DNA from: a virus
Length of the DNA: 64,000 bases
IMG/VR virus record: IMGVR_UViG_3300050120_000152
Location: 248,001 to 312,000 of that record
Direction: 5' to 3' (one strand)
Shown: positions 25,527 to 36,083 of the stretch, in pieces
Layout: the number at the start of each line of letters is the position of its first letter
Numbering within the stretch: position 1 is the stretch's first letter
The notes under the pieces: model-generated
Databases searched by the model: none
What the model saw: the letters and a program-made list of their open reading frames with translations, nothing else
What the model was told of the DNA's origin: nothing
Translations under genes and position numbers: made by a program

Positions 25527-28500
25527 TTGGTGTTGGAGTTAAGGTAATAGTAGGAGTTACTGTGACAGTAGCTGTTAATGTTGGTGTAATAGTAGGTGTT
25601 ACTGTGGCAGTAGCTGTTATGGTTGGTGTGATTGTAATAGTAGGAGTGACAGAGATTGTGGGTGTTATGCTTGGAGTGATTGTAATAGTAGGAGTGAGGG
25701 TGGGTGTTGGCGATGGAGTAATACCTACACCAGAAATAGCTTCATAATGTGCAAAAATACTATCATCGGTCAATGCTGCCCCATAAAATGAGAAATTATC
25801 TATTCCACCAACAAAATTGTTGATGCTTGGAATATAGAATGGTGAACCACCTATATTAATACCATAGGTATTTGAAAATAAATTATTTCCTGTAACTGGT
25901 ATGGAAGTTTCTTCTATACCATTCACAAAAATACACATTTCGTCATTCATTCTACGACATGTTATGACATAGGATGAACCATCTGCAGATGTAGTTGATT
26001 GTATTTCGGCGGCTGGGAAATCTGTGGTTGCTATTCTAAAAGCAAATTTTCCAGTCGATGGATCAATAGCTAATTGCATTTGTGGTTGTTGTGACGATGT
26101 ATTATATGGAATATACACCAACATTGGAATAGCAGCATGTTGCTCTGCAGTAGTAGCATTGGTAGTTATTTCAAAAGTAAAATCGCCCGGAATATCTAAG
26201 AAACTACCATATGTACCTAATACCATATTATTTTGAGTGAAGTCATTATTAAACAATATTGATCTTACCGATCCTGCAATCAATCCCGGCTCACCCAATG
26301 TTATATTACCATTATAATAACCATTATTGCCATATAGCGAACTATCTAACGCTGTAGATGTAGCTAAATCGTCAAACTTATAATAAACTAATGGATTATC
26401 ATTCATTACAGCAGAGTCATACATGCTGATAGGCACTGGTGATAATGTTGGTGTGATGGTTGGTGTAATAGTAGTAGTTATTGTTGGTGTAATTGTAGGT
26501 GTTGGTGTTGGAGTATTAGTTGCCATAGGTGTTGGAGTATTAGTTGCGGTAGGTACTGGTGTTCCTGTGGCTACTGGGGTTGTTGTAGGTGTGATAGTTG
26601 TTGTAGGTGTGATAGTAGTAGAAACTGTCAACGATATTGTTGGGGTTAGCGACGGCGTCACGGTTACGGTTGGCGTAATAGTTGTAGAAACTGTAATAGT
26701 AGGTGTTATACTTGGTGTTGGTGATGGTGATGGTAACGGTGGCTGTGTTGGAACTGCAATATTATCAGCAATATCACATGCTCCACCCGGAAGAATATTA
26801 TTGATAATAGTAGTAGGATTAATATCAGACACATTAACATTTTGTGAAACGTCAATAGCAACCCACGAAGTTTTGAAAAAATCTGCGCTATTTTTCTTCA
26901 AACTCATTGCATCATTAAATGCCGCAAAATAAATGTAGTTAATATTAGATATATCAAAATTATCATATATTACATACATGGTATTAACAATGTTATTAAT
27001 ATTATCAAAATTATTAATAGCTAAAAATGAGTTTATATCAATGTTTATAAAATCTTGTGTAGGATCATTTAAAATACTTTGAATGGTAGCCAAAGTTAAG
27101 CTAGATGATGTAAATATTTGTTCAACACCCATACCATATTTGGTATCAGTACCATAGATATTATCAAATAATATTCTATCTAATGTGGGTAACGTTATCG
27201 TAGTATCAATGATTTTATTAGAAACCGGGTATCCTACCAATGCTGATATTAATTTTTCCCATAGATATAGATCGATTTTCTGTGATTGATTTTTTCTAAA
27301 CATTTTCCATTCATAATGAACATTTTTTAATGCTAATGGTGATTTAACCGGATTTGTGGTTGAATAATCGTAAATATCACCATTTATTGGCATTCTATCT
27401 CTTAAAGTAAAATCACGAGTAAATCTAAGCGCATAACGATTATCATCATTTACTAAGCCCTTTAGACCGCGAATGATCATTTTATTGAATCTAGCAGGTA
27501 AATCGTAAGCTGCACCATCAAATACATCACCAAACACAATGCCATATCCATCATCATTGTAACGCATTCCCGATAATATCATATATGGGTTTGGGTTAGT
27601 AATCAAATCGGATTGCGCCTGTATGATTGTTGATTGATAATTGCTAGTATTAGTAATGGTTGTCGGTGAACCGTTTACCCAGAAATAATAATACGGTACT
27701 AATGCACCATTTGTATTGCTTACGACATAAGTGGTAGAGTATGGGGTATCATACTTATAAACCATATTGGTAATGTCATCAGCGGTGGGGATAGGTGCAG
27801 GTAGCACTACTGTAATATAATCTTGTATATCAGGTTTATTGATCTGTCCCGGTAATAGTGCACCATACATATAATCGTAAAAATTATATAGTGTTAAATC
27901 CACACTCAAATCATATGTACCGTTACGATATATATTTACACTTCCTGAGAATGGAACTACGGTGGTTGTTTGAATTAATGCAGCTAATATACTAAATCGT
28001 TGATCTGAAACTTGATTCCAATTAGGATTTGTTATAGAGCCTTCATTATAATATAGGTTAACTATTGGGGTACCAGAGTTTGGATACTGCGAAGTATACT
28101 CTGATGGAGGGACTAAAGATTCCGTCCATTGATATAAGTTCAGTTTACCAATATTCGATAATTTACCCCAATTAGCTATTCTATCATTAATATTAGGAAA
28201 TACGCCATGATCAAAATATGGGATATAATCAAGTTCAGTAGTATCCATCCAAACTTTACCAGCTTTATATTTTAACCATACATCATTATAAATATTTCCT
28301 GTAAAATCAATTGAATAGGTTGCTGGATCATATGCAGTCTTTATGTCAACTAACGAATAGGCATATTGATCATGTTGATTTAATGCGGGATTCCATATAG
28401 CAATTTGGTTAACGATTACGCCCGCAGTCTTATCTACAAATACTGAAGAATTTTGCGCATTATAGTTATAGATCAAACAACTTATTTGGACATTATTTAA

Positions 28501-31500
28501 TATAGTTGGATCGGTCGAGAACACCACAACTTGATTATTGATCATGGTATAATCTTGCTGATTAACTAATGATTTAGTATTCCCATTGGCATCCAAATAT
28601 GTAATGATAACGCCATCATAAATATCACCCAATGATAATATAATACGAGAATTTATATATAATAAATCGCTTTCCTGTAATGATATAATTTGTTTTACTG
28701 ATGCATTAAAGAAATATGATTGATTGGGGGCTATTTTATTTAATACATCGGGCTGATCCCACCATCGGGTATTATCGGTTAAAGCAATTCCAGTAAACGT
28801 ATCATCTAATGCATTTTCATCTGGTGCAATAAACTCTGCTCTAAACTCTGCTCCTATAGAATCGGAACGTTTTAATTTTAATTCAATATAATCTTTTTCT
28901 TTAGAATCGCCAAATCTAGCTAATTTATATACCCAGAATTCATCTAGAGTGGCTTTATTAAACAAGCTTTGGTTAGTATAGGCATCTATAGCTAAGTTTG
29001 TGCCTTTATTCTTAATCATACCACGCCAAAAAATGAAATCAGATTTTGAATTTACATTCAAGTCCGCCATATAATCTGATTGACCAGAATATCCCAAAGA
29101 CTTTCTTACTTCTTTAATTAAGGGTTTAGATTCTAATACGTTATAGGTATCATACATGTAACGTAAATCGGTCACTGCAGATTCAAAGTTTTGCATTAAA
29201 TCATCATTATGTATAATGAATCCGCCTGTATTTGGTCTTAATGTCATTCCGGGCTGGCGATTGAATTCTACAAAGAAACGTGGAGTTCTTAAACCCAAGA
29301 AAGAATCATATATTAAATTGTTTGAAACGGAATAATTATTTAAGGATAAAATATGTTCATATGCATCAATGAAAGCATGTATTCCGGCAATATATGATGG
29401 AAATGCTGAAATGGTATTTGATATAATTTGTTCGTTCGTTAATGATATTTGACTATATTCATCATGACGAAGTACCATCAATTTATCATGCGTTAACATT
29501 TGACCATACTGATTATATATTCTTTGATTAGTTAAAATATCATTACGATCATTACCTATCACATCAGATAAAATACCTTGACTATGATTTATACGCATAG
29601 CTTTTTTATAAGGATTTATTAAAAATTGTGGGTAATTTATTTGAGGTCTATAAATTTTGAATGATGATATGCCCGATCCTGATGTACTAAATGGTATAAA
29701 GATGCCCGCTAATGCATCGGAATTGGTATAAGCTAACTGAAAACCCATTCCATCAGATGATGGAATGACATAATAAGGAACGAACTGCTTTAATGGATTA
29801 TCAAATGGTTGTGGTAGTATTGAAGCATCAGATGCTGTTATCACTACTCGTTGCGCTTTATTGATTTGTGCACTAGGAATTGAAACATTAGAATCAGTAT
29901 ATAGAAATCGACTATTTACATAATCAGATTTTATTTGATATTCAAGATCGGTAGTTTGTTGTGATGTTGAAAGGACGTATAACCAATCGATAAAATATTC
30001 TATTTCTAATTGCCAATCATTTAATCTTCCAGTATTAGGATCAGAGTTATCAATGTCTTCCGTCATTGTTGAGAACCCGATGCTTGCTAGATAATCGGAA
30101 TATCCATCAATAAAATCTATCATTTGTTGTATATTTGTAATATACAACGGTTGAGAGGCATTTATAATGGTTCTAGTATCTGAGTAATGCTTTCTCCATG
30201 AGGTATTAACAGCATTTCCACCCAATGCTTTGAAGGTGGTTTGAATACGTCCTACAAATGGTGCAGATAATGATGTAGTCAAAGGTGTTATAGCACCCTT
30301 ATTAGCTAAAGCTGCATCAGGATTATTACTCAAGGAAAATGAATAATTATCCAATCTAATAAGATAATATGGAATGAATTCGTTAAATGGTGCAGGTAAT
30401 GCCGTATCAGTTGTTAAATATAATTCGGTTCCCGTTACCCAATCATCAGGTAATGTTCTACGAACAGATGGATAGATTTGCCCATCTATGGTATCAGAGG
30501 TTAAAGTTATAGTTTCATTGACAAATATTTTTGTTGATGAGTTAGCAATATCATAATAAATTGATTTTATTGTGTATGTACCGTTGAACTGTGTCGAATG
30601 GTTGATGACAAATGAAGTTCCTTCGACAAATGAAGTTGTTAAATTACCACTCAAATCAAAATATTGTTGGAATAAAAATCCAGTGTTAATAGATGCTGAT
30701 ATACCAGCATAATTATCATGTAAAGTAGAAAATAGACCATTATCATTGATGGTGATAGTTGTGTTTGCCTGAATGACGATATTTCCGTTACTTAAGTAAG
30801 CTGATGCCGCCGTACCTAATTGGTCATTCAATGTTATAATAGCTGCACTAATTGTAGGAGCATTAGTAGTATTTAATGTTAATATAATTGAATCAGAGCC
30901 GATACTAATTGATGCGGTATATGACATTGTACCAATATAGTTAGTCGAATTACTTAAATCAGCAGTTTCACTATAATTTATAGTTGAAATAGTAGCAGGG
31001 GTAGCAATACCAGCATCAATAATATCATATACGGAAATTTCAAATACCGGATTGCCAGTCAAAGATTTAAACCCAAAGTTTTCTTTTGGATAATATAAAA
31101 TATTGGTATTTGTGGGCGATGTTGATCCAAATTGTACTGTCCACCCTGTACCTAAATTACGTGTTTTTGAATATTTTGATGGTGAATTTAATACAGTACC
31201 AATCAATGAATCAAAACTTATATCATTGAATCCAAATGTTTTCTTTACATTTATTGTATAATCTTTGTTTGTAATATCAAAATTTTCATTATCGATATTT
31301 AAAGATGGGGTATCAATATATGAACCTATTAGATAGGATAGTTGGGTATCCCATGTTTTCCAATATGATCTGAATTGTGATGCCTCGCCATCATAACCAT
31401 GATATCTATTATAATTAATGTACCATTGATTTAAGCCGTTAGAATAGAAAGCTTTTCCATTAGCATCAATGTCACCATGGAAAATAGTATCTTTATGAGA

Positions 31501-34500
31501 AAATACTCGTTTTGTGGTATCATCTACATTTAAGCAATTTATCTTTTGTAATTTATTACCATTAAACGTCTCATAATTAAAATTAATAGGATCAATCTTA
31601 AATGATACTATCATCTGATCGTACAAATATTGCGCAGAAGTCTTCCATTCCCATTCATTGGGGTTTCCATCACCAAATGTATAATCTACATTTGGTGTGA
31701 TAATTTCCTGATTTAAATTGGCATCATATGGTGTTCTAATTTTTGCGGCCGTAGTATTCGCACTATTCCAAAAGGGTGGTAATAAATCATCAGGATTATA
31801 ACCATCTAATGTAGGAGTAGCTGCCATATTTACTGGTATGTAAAGATATGTTATTCCAGCTTGGCCTACTAATCCAGAGGACATATTACCATTAGGTAAT
31901 ATTTTACCTGACGGTACTGTACCATTGATAATATTGTTCCACATGAAACCATTCCAATGTCTTATACCAGTATTGTCGTGGTATATAGAATCCCACCATG
32001 TTGGTTTATCTTTATAATTTTGTAATTTCCACGGCTCAAGGTTTGGATATGGGGTTTGGTATAATTTGGTGTACAAACTTTGGTAGCTAGATGCTAAATC
32101 ATGTGACACGTTTCCTGTAACTGGATGTTCTTGAATTGTTGTAAATTCATAGTTCCATGTAAATGCATTGTTTGTTCTGAAATATGTATTCGTCAATGGA
32201 GTAGCAATATTACTATATGATGCCCATGCCCCAAATTGAGTGGCATTTAAATTTATAAATCTATTATTTGTATTATTTGTAGTAGCGTCATATATTAAAT
32301 TATCGTATATTGGACAAGCATCATACAAATTCTGTTCAACTTGTAACATGACATTAGCTAATATTTGATGGAAATCTACCAATTCCCATATAGTTGAAGT
32401 TGCTAATCTATATAATTTTCTAGTTTTTGCAACTGTATTAACACGAATTATTAAACTCCCAAATGACACGCCATTTGGAAATGGCGTGTCATCTGACGAG
32501 ACGGTTTGCTGAATTATACTAACCTGTTGTAATAATGTAGCAAAAAATAATTGAATTACTGATGGTTGAAGAATAATGTCCTGAATATGTCCATCATGGC
32601 ACGATACGGCATTTAGTTTTAATTTATCGTCAAATAAAGTGTAACAAACTTTCTTTTCAGCTAAACCAAAATAGGGAAGTGTTGCAACCCAATTTTCCAT
32701 ACCAACGCCAGTAGATTGATTATAAGTTGTGCTATCGCCAAACCATTCATTAAATTTTTCGTTTGATTTGTAAATGGTTATTAACAAATTATTTAAATAT
32801 GTTTGAAAAGATGATAGCGATGTATATGAAGTTTGATTTACTAATGATGATACAATATTTTTTATATATTCTTCTTGAATGAAATTATATCCATTTAAAT
32901 ACTGATCATGGCCGAATTGTATCAATTGTAGCGGGTTTACATTATTAACTAATGTAGATGATATAGATAAATCCATCCCATTATTATGTTCTTTAATTGT
33001 ACCACCTAATCCATAATTTATATTATCACTTAAATGAATTTGATTGATGTTTGTAGAATTTGGCACCCCCGGTACTTTTTGTGCTAAAATAATACTATTA
33101 AAATGTGATAGACATTCAGACAAATTAATATCTGATCTAAGTTGATGATCAATATTATAATACCATGGATTAGGCAATTCCCATGAACCATCAGCTAATA
33201 ATTGTGGAACATATTGCTCATTGTTTAATCCACGTTTCCATATAGTTTGCAATGGATAATTTGGTTGTGAAAAGTTTTTATATGAATATAATTCACCTGT
33301 ATCTGGATTAGATAGTTCTTGTACAAACCCATAATCATTCGTTAATGTATTATTGACGATTCGCTTAAGAATATAATTATTAACGGGATAAGTTTGATCT
33401 TCACGATATGTAAATATTCGCGATGCTATGGTTTCGGCCTTTCCTTCTACATCATATACAGTAAACCAAGGGTAAATATTAGTGGTATCCTTGCTTTGTT
33501 CAATTTTTCTAAATGATGTTATATTCAACAATTCATACGGAATCGTAGGGTCTACTAGGTTAGCATTAGTAACCATAGTTACAGCACGACGGCCAATATC
33601 ACTCAAAGCATATTCGCCCAGTTCAATACGGAGTAAATCATCTTTACCTAACGATACTGATTGGTCAAAAATGATAGTACCGACATAATCAGGGTAAATA
33701 TCGGATCGGCTATCTTGATAATTACCGTATTGACGAATATTATTAATATACACCCGAAGATCGCCTTCCTGATAGTCATCATAAAGAACTAACTGATGTA
33801 AGGAATTGTCAAATCTAATAGCAACACCAATATTATAATCATTTATATAAGAGAATGTCTGCCACATCAAACCGACATTGGTTTCATAACCTGCTCCTAT
33901 ATTAGAATAGGATGTTACGAAGACTTGTAACATGGGGTTAGGTACTGGTGCAATACTTGTTGCAGATACATCTTTAACACCGTAGAACATCCAATGTTTA
34001 TCATAACCCAACCATTGATCACCGGCTACTGTTTTTTCTGGCCCAACGGAAGACCCAACCGGAATATCAAATGGATTTGCTATATTCACCGTTAATGTTA
34101 TATAGGATTGATACATTGAGTTAGGAGTTTGCTGGGTATAGGCTACATTGGATACGACATAATATCCATTATTACCTACTGTACCCGATATCTTTATTCT
34201 TGAACCAATGGCAATATCATTGGTAACATTACCTAATGAGGGTGCCAATAAAATAGTATTTTCAGTTACAAAAATATAAGCCGGATTCAATGGATCGATA
34301 TTAGTGATATCTGAAATTTCAAATAATGTTGGTTCGAAAATAGTGTCGGAATAGATGTTAGATGTTAATGTTCTATATTTCCAATTATAAGTCGTTAATG
34401 ACGTTGTAGATAGCTCTAGGAATGGATCGAACTCTATGATAGGTAGTTGTGCGCGAATTTTACCAGAGAATGACTGTAACTCATTCTTATGAACCCACTG

Positions 34501-36018
34501 ATTGCTTGCTGACCATGGATCGGTTTGCGTTAATGACAATTTATATCGTTGATGTGCCGCTTCAACTAATAATGAAATATGATATACTTGTGGCACCCAA
34601 TCGTGTCCAGACCATTGCATAATTACATCATTCACCGAATCTATCCATATTTGATAGATTGTGGGGAACGATGGCGCAGTTGCACTTACGAGATAATCAT
34701 ATATGGTTTGTCTTACGATAGTGTAATGTAAATCTTCTTTAGTGAACATACGAATAGCGGCATCAACACCAATAAAATTATGTTGCACGGAAATAATGGT
34801 ATATGATCCGCTATTAGCACCATTAGTTAATTGTAAAATATCTCCCGGTCTGATTTCATTTGTAATAAAATCATAAGTAGTATCGTATATACCATGATTA
34901 CCTAAGAAAGAATACCCGTTGGTTGAACTCAATAACGGCAAATTCCTATCCCAGATTAATGATCCTAAATTGATATCATTCCACATGGAATTATATTGAA
35001 TAATAGAATCATCTGTGATGGAATTATATTCAGCATCCGCCAATGATGCCATAGGCATCATTGAAATTGTATGCCATGCGTCTGCGGCTGCAACAAGTTG
35101 ATTTACTATAATCTTTGTACTATTAGTAGAAACATTGAAGGTTGATGTAGTAGTAGACCATAACGTATCATAAATGATATTAGATTTGGTTAAAAATATA
35201 TAATCTTTAGTAAATATTTCACTTAAATCTCCCGCAACTATGAATGAATTATCATTACCTGTAGACAATATAGATAATCCAAAATTACACATTCCGGTGA
35301 ATGTACTTCCATCCATATTATTCAATACACTAATTTGTGTTAAGCCTGTGGTAGGATTTAATGATATGGATGATATTTGATTAATCGCTGAGCCTGTAGT
35401 ATTGTTGTTTTGAGTCAATAATATATAATCATATGCCTTGAAAGACGATAAAATGTTTCCTTGGACAGTTATGTTAAAAGAATCGAGTTGGGTAACCGCA
35501 AATACTGGATTGACCTTGTTTATAGTATTTTTATATTCTGTACTTCTACCCAATGCCCAATTAGTTTCATTTTTTATGGTTATATAATCGGGAACATCAT
35601 TAATATTGGGAGAATTCCAATAATAGTCTTGATAATTAATTAATTTATCAATGTCGATAGGTGGCGCATAGTTAAATTGAAGAGTTTTACCCCATTCATT
35701 AAATTGGGTAATATCTACATCAAGTCTAGACAAACGTTGTAAATAATCTTGAAAAGTTAAATATGCTGTTTCGGAACCTACGGCAACAGATGCCACCGGC
35801 TGTAACTGTTCAGTCTGACGATAAATTGTTTTTTCTATGATTTGCTTTAATGGATTATTTGGATCAACATCACCGATAATACCAACAACATGTTGGTATT
35901 CATCCTTTGTTAAAAAACGATTGAACAAATTTTCATTTATATTTTTAAGAAAAGCCGACTGAAGTTGCGCTGGCAGATAATCATTTAAATTTGTTCGTTG
36001 CTTTGTGTAATCACTCAT
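25522..36018 (-). CDS. Giant baseplate/tail structural protein (3498 aa) with LamG-like domain and Thr/Pro linkers
   Basis: Starts at the ATG at 36018; the TTG one codon earlier is less likely. It directly follows gp6 with the same polarity, the place of gp7 in T4 (1032 aa), so a baseplate wedge role is inferred from position only. Residues 1 to about 3085 are a long Asn/Ile/Tyr/Asp-rich, strand-rich body, probably many domains, with none recognised. About 3090-3197 is a Thr/Pro linker. About 3199-3428 is a concanavalin/LamG-like domain (NPLVYYKFDD, SSLYGNNGYYNG, CIFVNGIEE, GGIDNFSFYGAAL), typically glycan-binding. The last 70 residues are Thr/Pro repeats ending in a bare TLTPTPT. The gene is 10.5 kb and uninterrupted, and contains several strong hairpins. 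Confidence 0.7.
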   Translation of the reverse strand: MSDYTKQRTNLNDYLPAQLQSAFLKNINENLFNRFLTKDEYQHVVGIIGDVDPNNPLKQIIEKTIYRQTEQLQPVASVAVGSETAYLTFQDYLQRLSRLDVDITQFNEWGKTLQFNYAPPIDIDKLINYQDYYWNSPNINDVPDYITIKNETNWALGRSTEYKNTINKVNPVFAVTQLDSFNITVQGNILSSFKAYDYILLTQNNNTTGSAINQISSISLNPTTGLTQISVLNNMDGSTFTGMCNFGLSILSTGNDNSFIVAGDLSEIFTKDYIFLTKSNIIYDTLWSTTTSTFNVSTNSTKIIVNQLVAAADAWHTISMMPMASLADAEYNSITDDSIIQYNSMWNDINLGSLIWDRNLPLLSSTNGYSFLGNHGIYDTTYDFITNEIRPGDILQLTNGANSGSYTIISVQHNFIGVDAAIRMFTKEDLHYTIVRQTIYDYLVSATAPSFPTIYQIWIDSVNDVIMQWSGHDWVPQVYHISLLVEAAHQRYKLSLTQTDPWSASNQWVHKNELQSFSGKIRAQLPIIEFDPFLELSTTSLTTYNWKYRTLTSNIYSDTIFEPTLFEISDITNIDPLNPAYIFVTENTILLAPSLGNVTNDIAIGSRIKISGTVGNNGYYVVSNVAYTQQTPNSMYQSYITLTVNIANPFDIPVGSSVGPEKTVAGDQWLGYDKHWMFYGVKDVSATSIAPVPNPMLQVFVTSYSNIGAGYETNVGLMWQTFSYINDYNIGVAIRFDNSLHQLVLYDDYQEGDLRVYINNIRQYGNYQDSRSDIYPDYVGTIIFDQSVSLGKDDLLRIELGEYALSDIGRRAVTMVTNANLVDPTIPYELLNITSFRKIEQSKDTTNIYPWFTVYDVEGKAETIASRIFTYREDQTYPVNNYILKRIVNNTLTNDYGFVQELSNPDTGELYSYKNFSQPNYPLQTIWKRGLNNEQYVPQLLADGSWELPNPWYYNIDHQLRSDINLSECLSHFNSIILAQKVPGVPNSTNINQIHLSDNINYGLGGTIKEHNNGMDLSISSTLVNNVNPLQLIQFGHDQYLNGYNFIQEEYIKNIVSSLVNQTSYTSLSSFQTYLNNLLITIYKSNEKFNEWFGDSTTYNQSTGVGMENWVATLPYFGLAEKKVCYTLFDDKLKLNAVSCHDGHIQDIILQPSVIQLFFATLLQQVSIIQQTVSSDDTPFPNGVSFGSLIIRVNTVAKTRKLYRLATSTIWELVDFHQILANVMLQVEQNLYDACPIYDNLIYDATTNNTNNRFINLNATQFGAWASYSNIATPLTNTYFRTNNAFTWNYEFTTIQEHPVTGNVSHDLASSYQSLYTKLYQTPYPNLEPWKLQNYKDKPTWWDSIYHDNTGIRHWNGFMWNNIINGTVPSGKILPNGNMSSGLVGQAGITYLYIPVNMAATPTLDGYNPDDLLPPFWNSANTTAAKIRTPYDANLNQEIITPNVDYTFGDGNPNEWEWKTSAQYLYDQMIVSFKIDPINFNYETFNGNKLQKINCLNVDDTTKRVFSHKDTIFHGDIDANGKAFYSNGLNQWYINYNRYHGYDGEASQFRSYWKTWDTQLSYLIGSYIDTPSLNIDNENFDITNKDYTINVKKTFGFNDISFDSLIGTVLNSPSKYSKTRNLGTGWTVQFGSTSPTNTNILYYPKENFGFKSLTGNPVFEISVYDIIDAGIATPATISTINYSETADLSNSTNYIGTMSYTASISIGSDSIILTLNTTNAPTISAAIITLNDQLGTAASAYLSNGNIVIQANTTITINDNGLFSTLHDNYAGISASINTGFLFQQYFDLSGNLTTSFVEGTSFVINHSTQFNGTYTIKSIYYDIANSSTKIFVNETITLTSDTIDGQIYPSVRRTLPDDWVTGTELYLTTDTALPAPFNEFIPYYLIRLDNYSFSLSNNPDAALANKGAITPLTTSLSAPFVGRIQTTFKALGGNAVNTSWRKHYSDTRTIINASQPLYITNIQQMIDFIDGYSDYLASIGFSTMTEDIDNSDPNTGRLNDWQLEIEYFIDWLYVLSTSQQTTDLEYQIKSDYVNSRFLYTDSNVSIPSAQINKAQRVVITASDASILPQPFDNPLKQFVPYYVIPSSDGMGFQLAYTNSDALAGIFIPFSTSGSGISSFKIYRPQINYPQFLINPYKKAMRINHSQGILSDVIGNDRNDILTNQRIYNQYGQMLTHDKLMVLRHDEYSQISLTNEQIISNTISAFPSYIAGIHAFIDAYEHILSLNNYSVSNNLIYDSFLGLRTPRFFVEFNRQPGMTLRPNTGGFIIHNDDLMQNFESAVTDLRYMYDTYNVLESKPLIKEVRKSLGYSGQSDYMADLNVNSKSDFIFWRGMIKNKGTNLAIDAYTNQSLFNKATLDEFWVYKLARFGDSKEKDYIELKLKRSDSIGAEFRAEFIAPDENALDDTFTGIALTDNTRWWDQPDVLNKIAPNQSYFFNASVKQIISLQESDLLYINSRIILSLGDIYDGVIITYLDANGNTKSLVNQQDYTMINNQVVVFSTDPTILNNVQISCLIYNYNAQNSSVFVDKTAGVIVNQIAIWNPALNQHDQYAYSLVDIKTAYDPATYSIDFTGNIYNDVWLKYKAGKVWMDTTELDYIPYFDHGVFPNINDRIANWGKLSNIGKLNLYQWTESLVPPSEYTSQYPNSGTPIVNLYYNEGSITNPNWNQVSDQRFSILAALIQTTTVVPFSGSVNIYRNGTYDLSVDLTLYNFYDYMYGALLPGQINKPDIQDYITVVLPAPIPTADDITNMVYKYDTPYSTTYVVSNTNGALVPYYYFWVNGSPTTITNTSNYQSTIIQAQSDLITNPNPYMILSGMRYNDDGYGIVFGDVFDGAAYDLPARFNKMIIRGLKGLVNDDNRYALRFTRDFTLRDRMPINGDIYDYSTTNPVKSPLALKNVHYEWKMFRKNQSQKIDLYLWEKLISALVGYPVSNKIIDTTITLPTLDRILFDNIYGTDTKYGMGVEQIFTSSSLTLATIQSILNDPTQDFINIDINSFLAINNFDNINNIVNTMYVIYDNFDISNINYIYFAAFNDAMSLKKNSADFFKTSWVAIDVSQNVNVSDINPTTIINNILPGGACDIADNIAVPTQPPLPSPSPTPSITPTITVSTTITPTVTVTPSLTPTISLTVSTTITPTTTITPTTTPVATGTPVPTATNTPTPMATNTPTPTPTITPTITTTITPTITPTLSPVPISMYDSAVMNDNPLVYYKFDDLATSTALDSSLYGNNGYYNGNITLGEPGLIAGSVRSILFNNDFTQNNMVLGTYGSFLDIPGDFTFEITTNATTAEQHAAIPMLVYIPYNTSSQQPQMQLAIDPSTGKFAFRIATTDFPAAEIQSTTSADGSSYVITCRRMNDEMCIFVNGIEETSIPVTGNNLFSNTYGINIGGSPFYIPSINNFVGGIDNFSFYGAALTDDSIFAHYEAISGVGITPSPTPTLTPTITITPSITPTISVTPTITITPTITATATVTPTITPTLTATVTVTPTITLTPTPT
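25525..25737 (-). repeat. C-terminal Thr/Pro repeat of the giant protein
   Basis: About 70 codons of Thr-Pro/Ile-Thr/Val-Thr repeats ending the reading frame, with no domain after them. Confidence 0.8.
26430..26754 (-). repeat. Internal Thr/Pro linker of the giant protein
   Basis: About 108 codons of Thr/Pro repeats separating the body from the LamG-like domain. Confidence 0.8.
29746..29767. repeat. Intragenic hairpin, 10-bp arms, 2-nt gap
   Basis: CATTCCATCA and TGATGGAATG around GA, inside the giant gene. Confidence 0.55.
30126..30148. repeat. Intragenic hairpin, 10-bp arms
   Basis: GTTGTATATT and AATATACAAC around TGT, inside the giant gene. Confidence 0.55.
32463..32492. repeat. Intragenic hairpin, 14-bp perfect arms
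   Basis: ATGACACGCCATTT and AAATGGCGTGTCAT with only GG between them, in the middle of the giant gene. No T tract follows on either strand. It is the strongest intragenic inverted repeat seen in the window. Confidence 0.75.
35041..35063. repeat. Intragenic hairpin, 10-bp arms
   Basis: CAATGATGCC and GGCATCATTG around ATA, inside the giant gene. Confidence 0.55.
35878..35900. repeat. Intragenic hairpin near the 5' end of the giant gene
   Basis: AATACCAACA and TGTTGGTATT around a 3-nt loop, about 40 codons after the start. Confidence 0.55.
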
Positions 36019-36048
36019 CAAGAGAATCCATCATTAGATTGTATGATC

Positions 36049-36056
36049 TATTTATT
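36049..36056 (-). promoter_or_regulatory. Late promoter candidate, AATAAATA
   Basis: AATAAATA on the minus strand, 31 nt before the ATG at 36018. Confidence 0.4.
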
Positions 36057-36083
36057 CACGGAAACTTAAAGTTTTTTCTGTGT

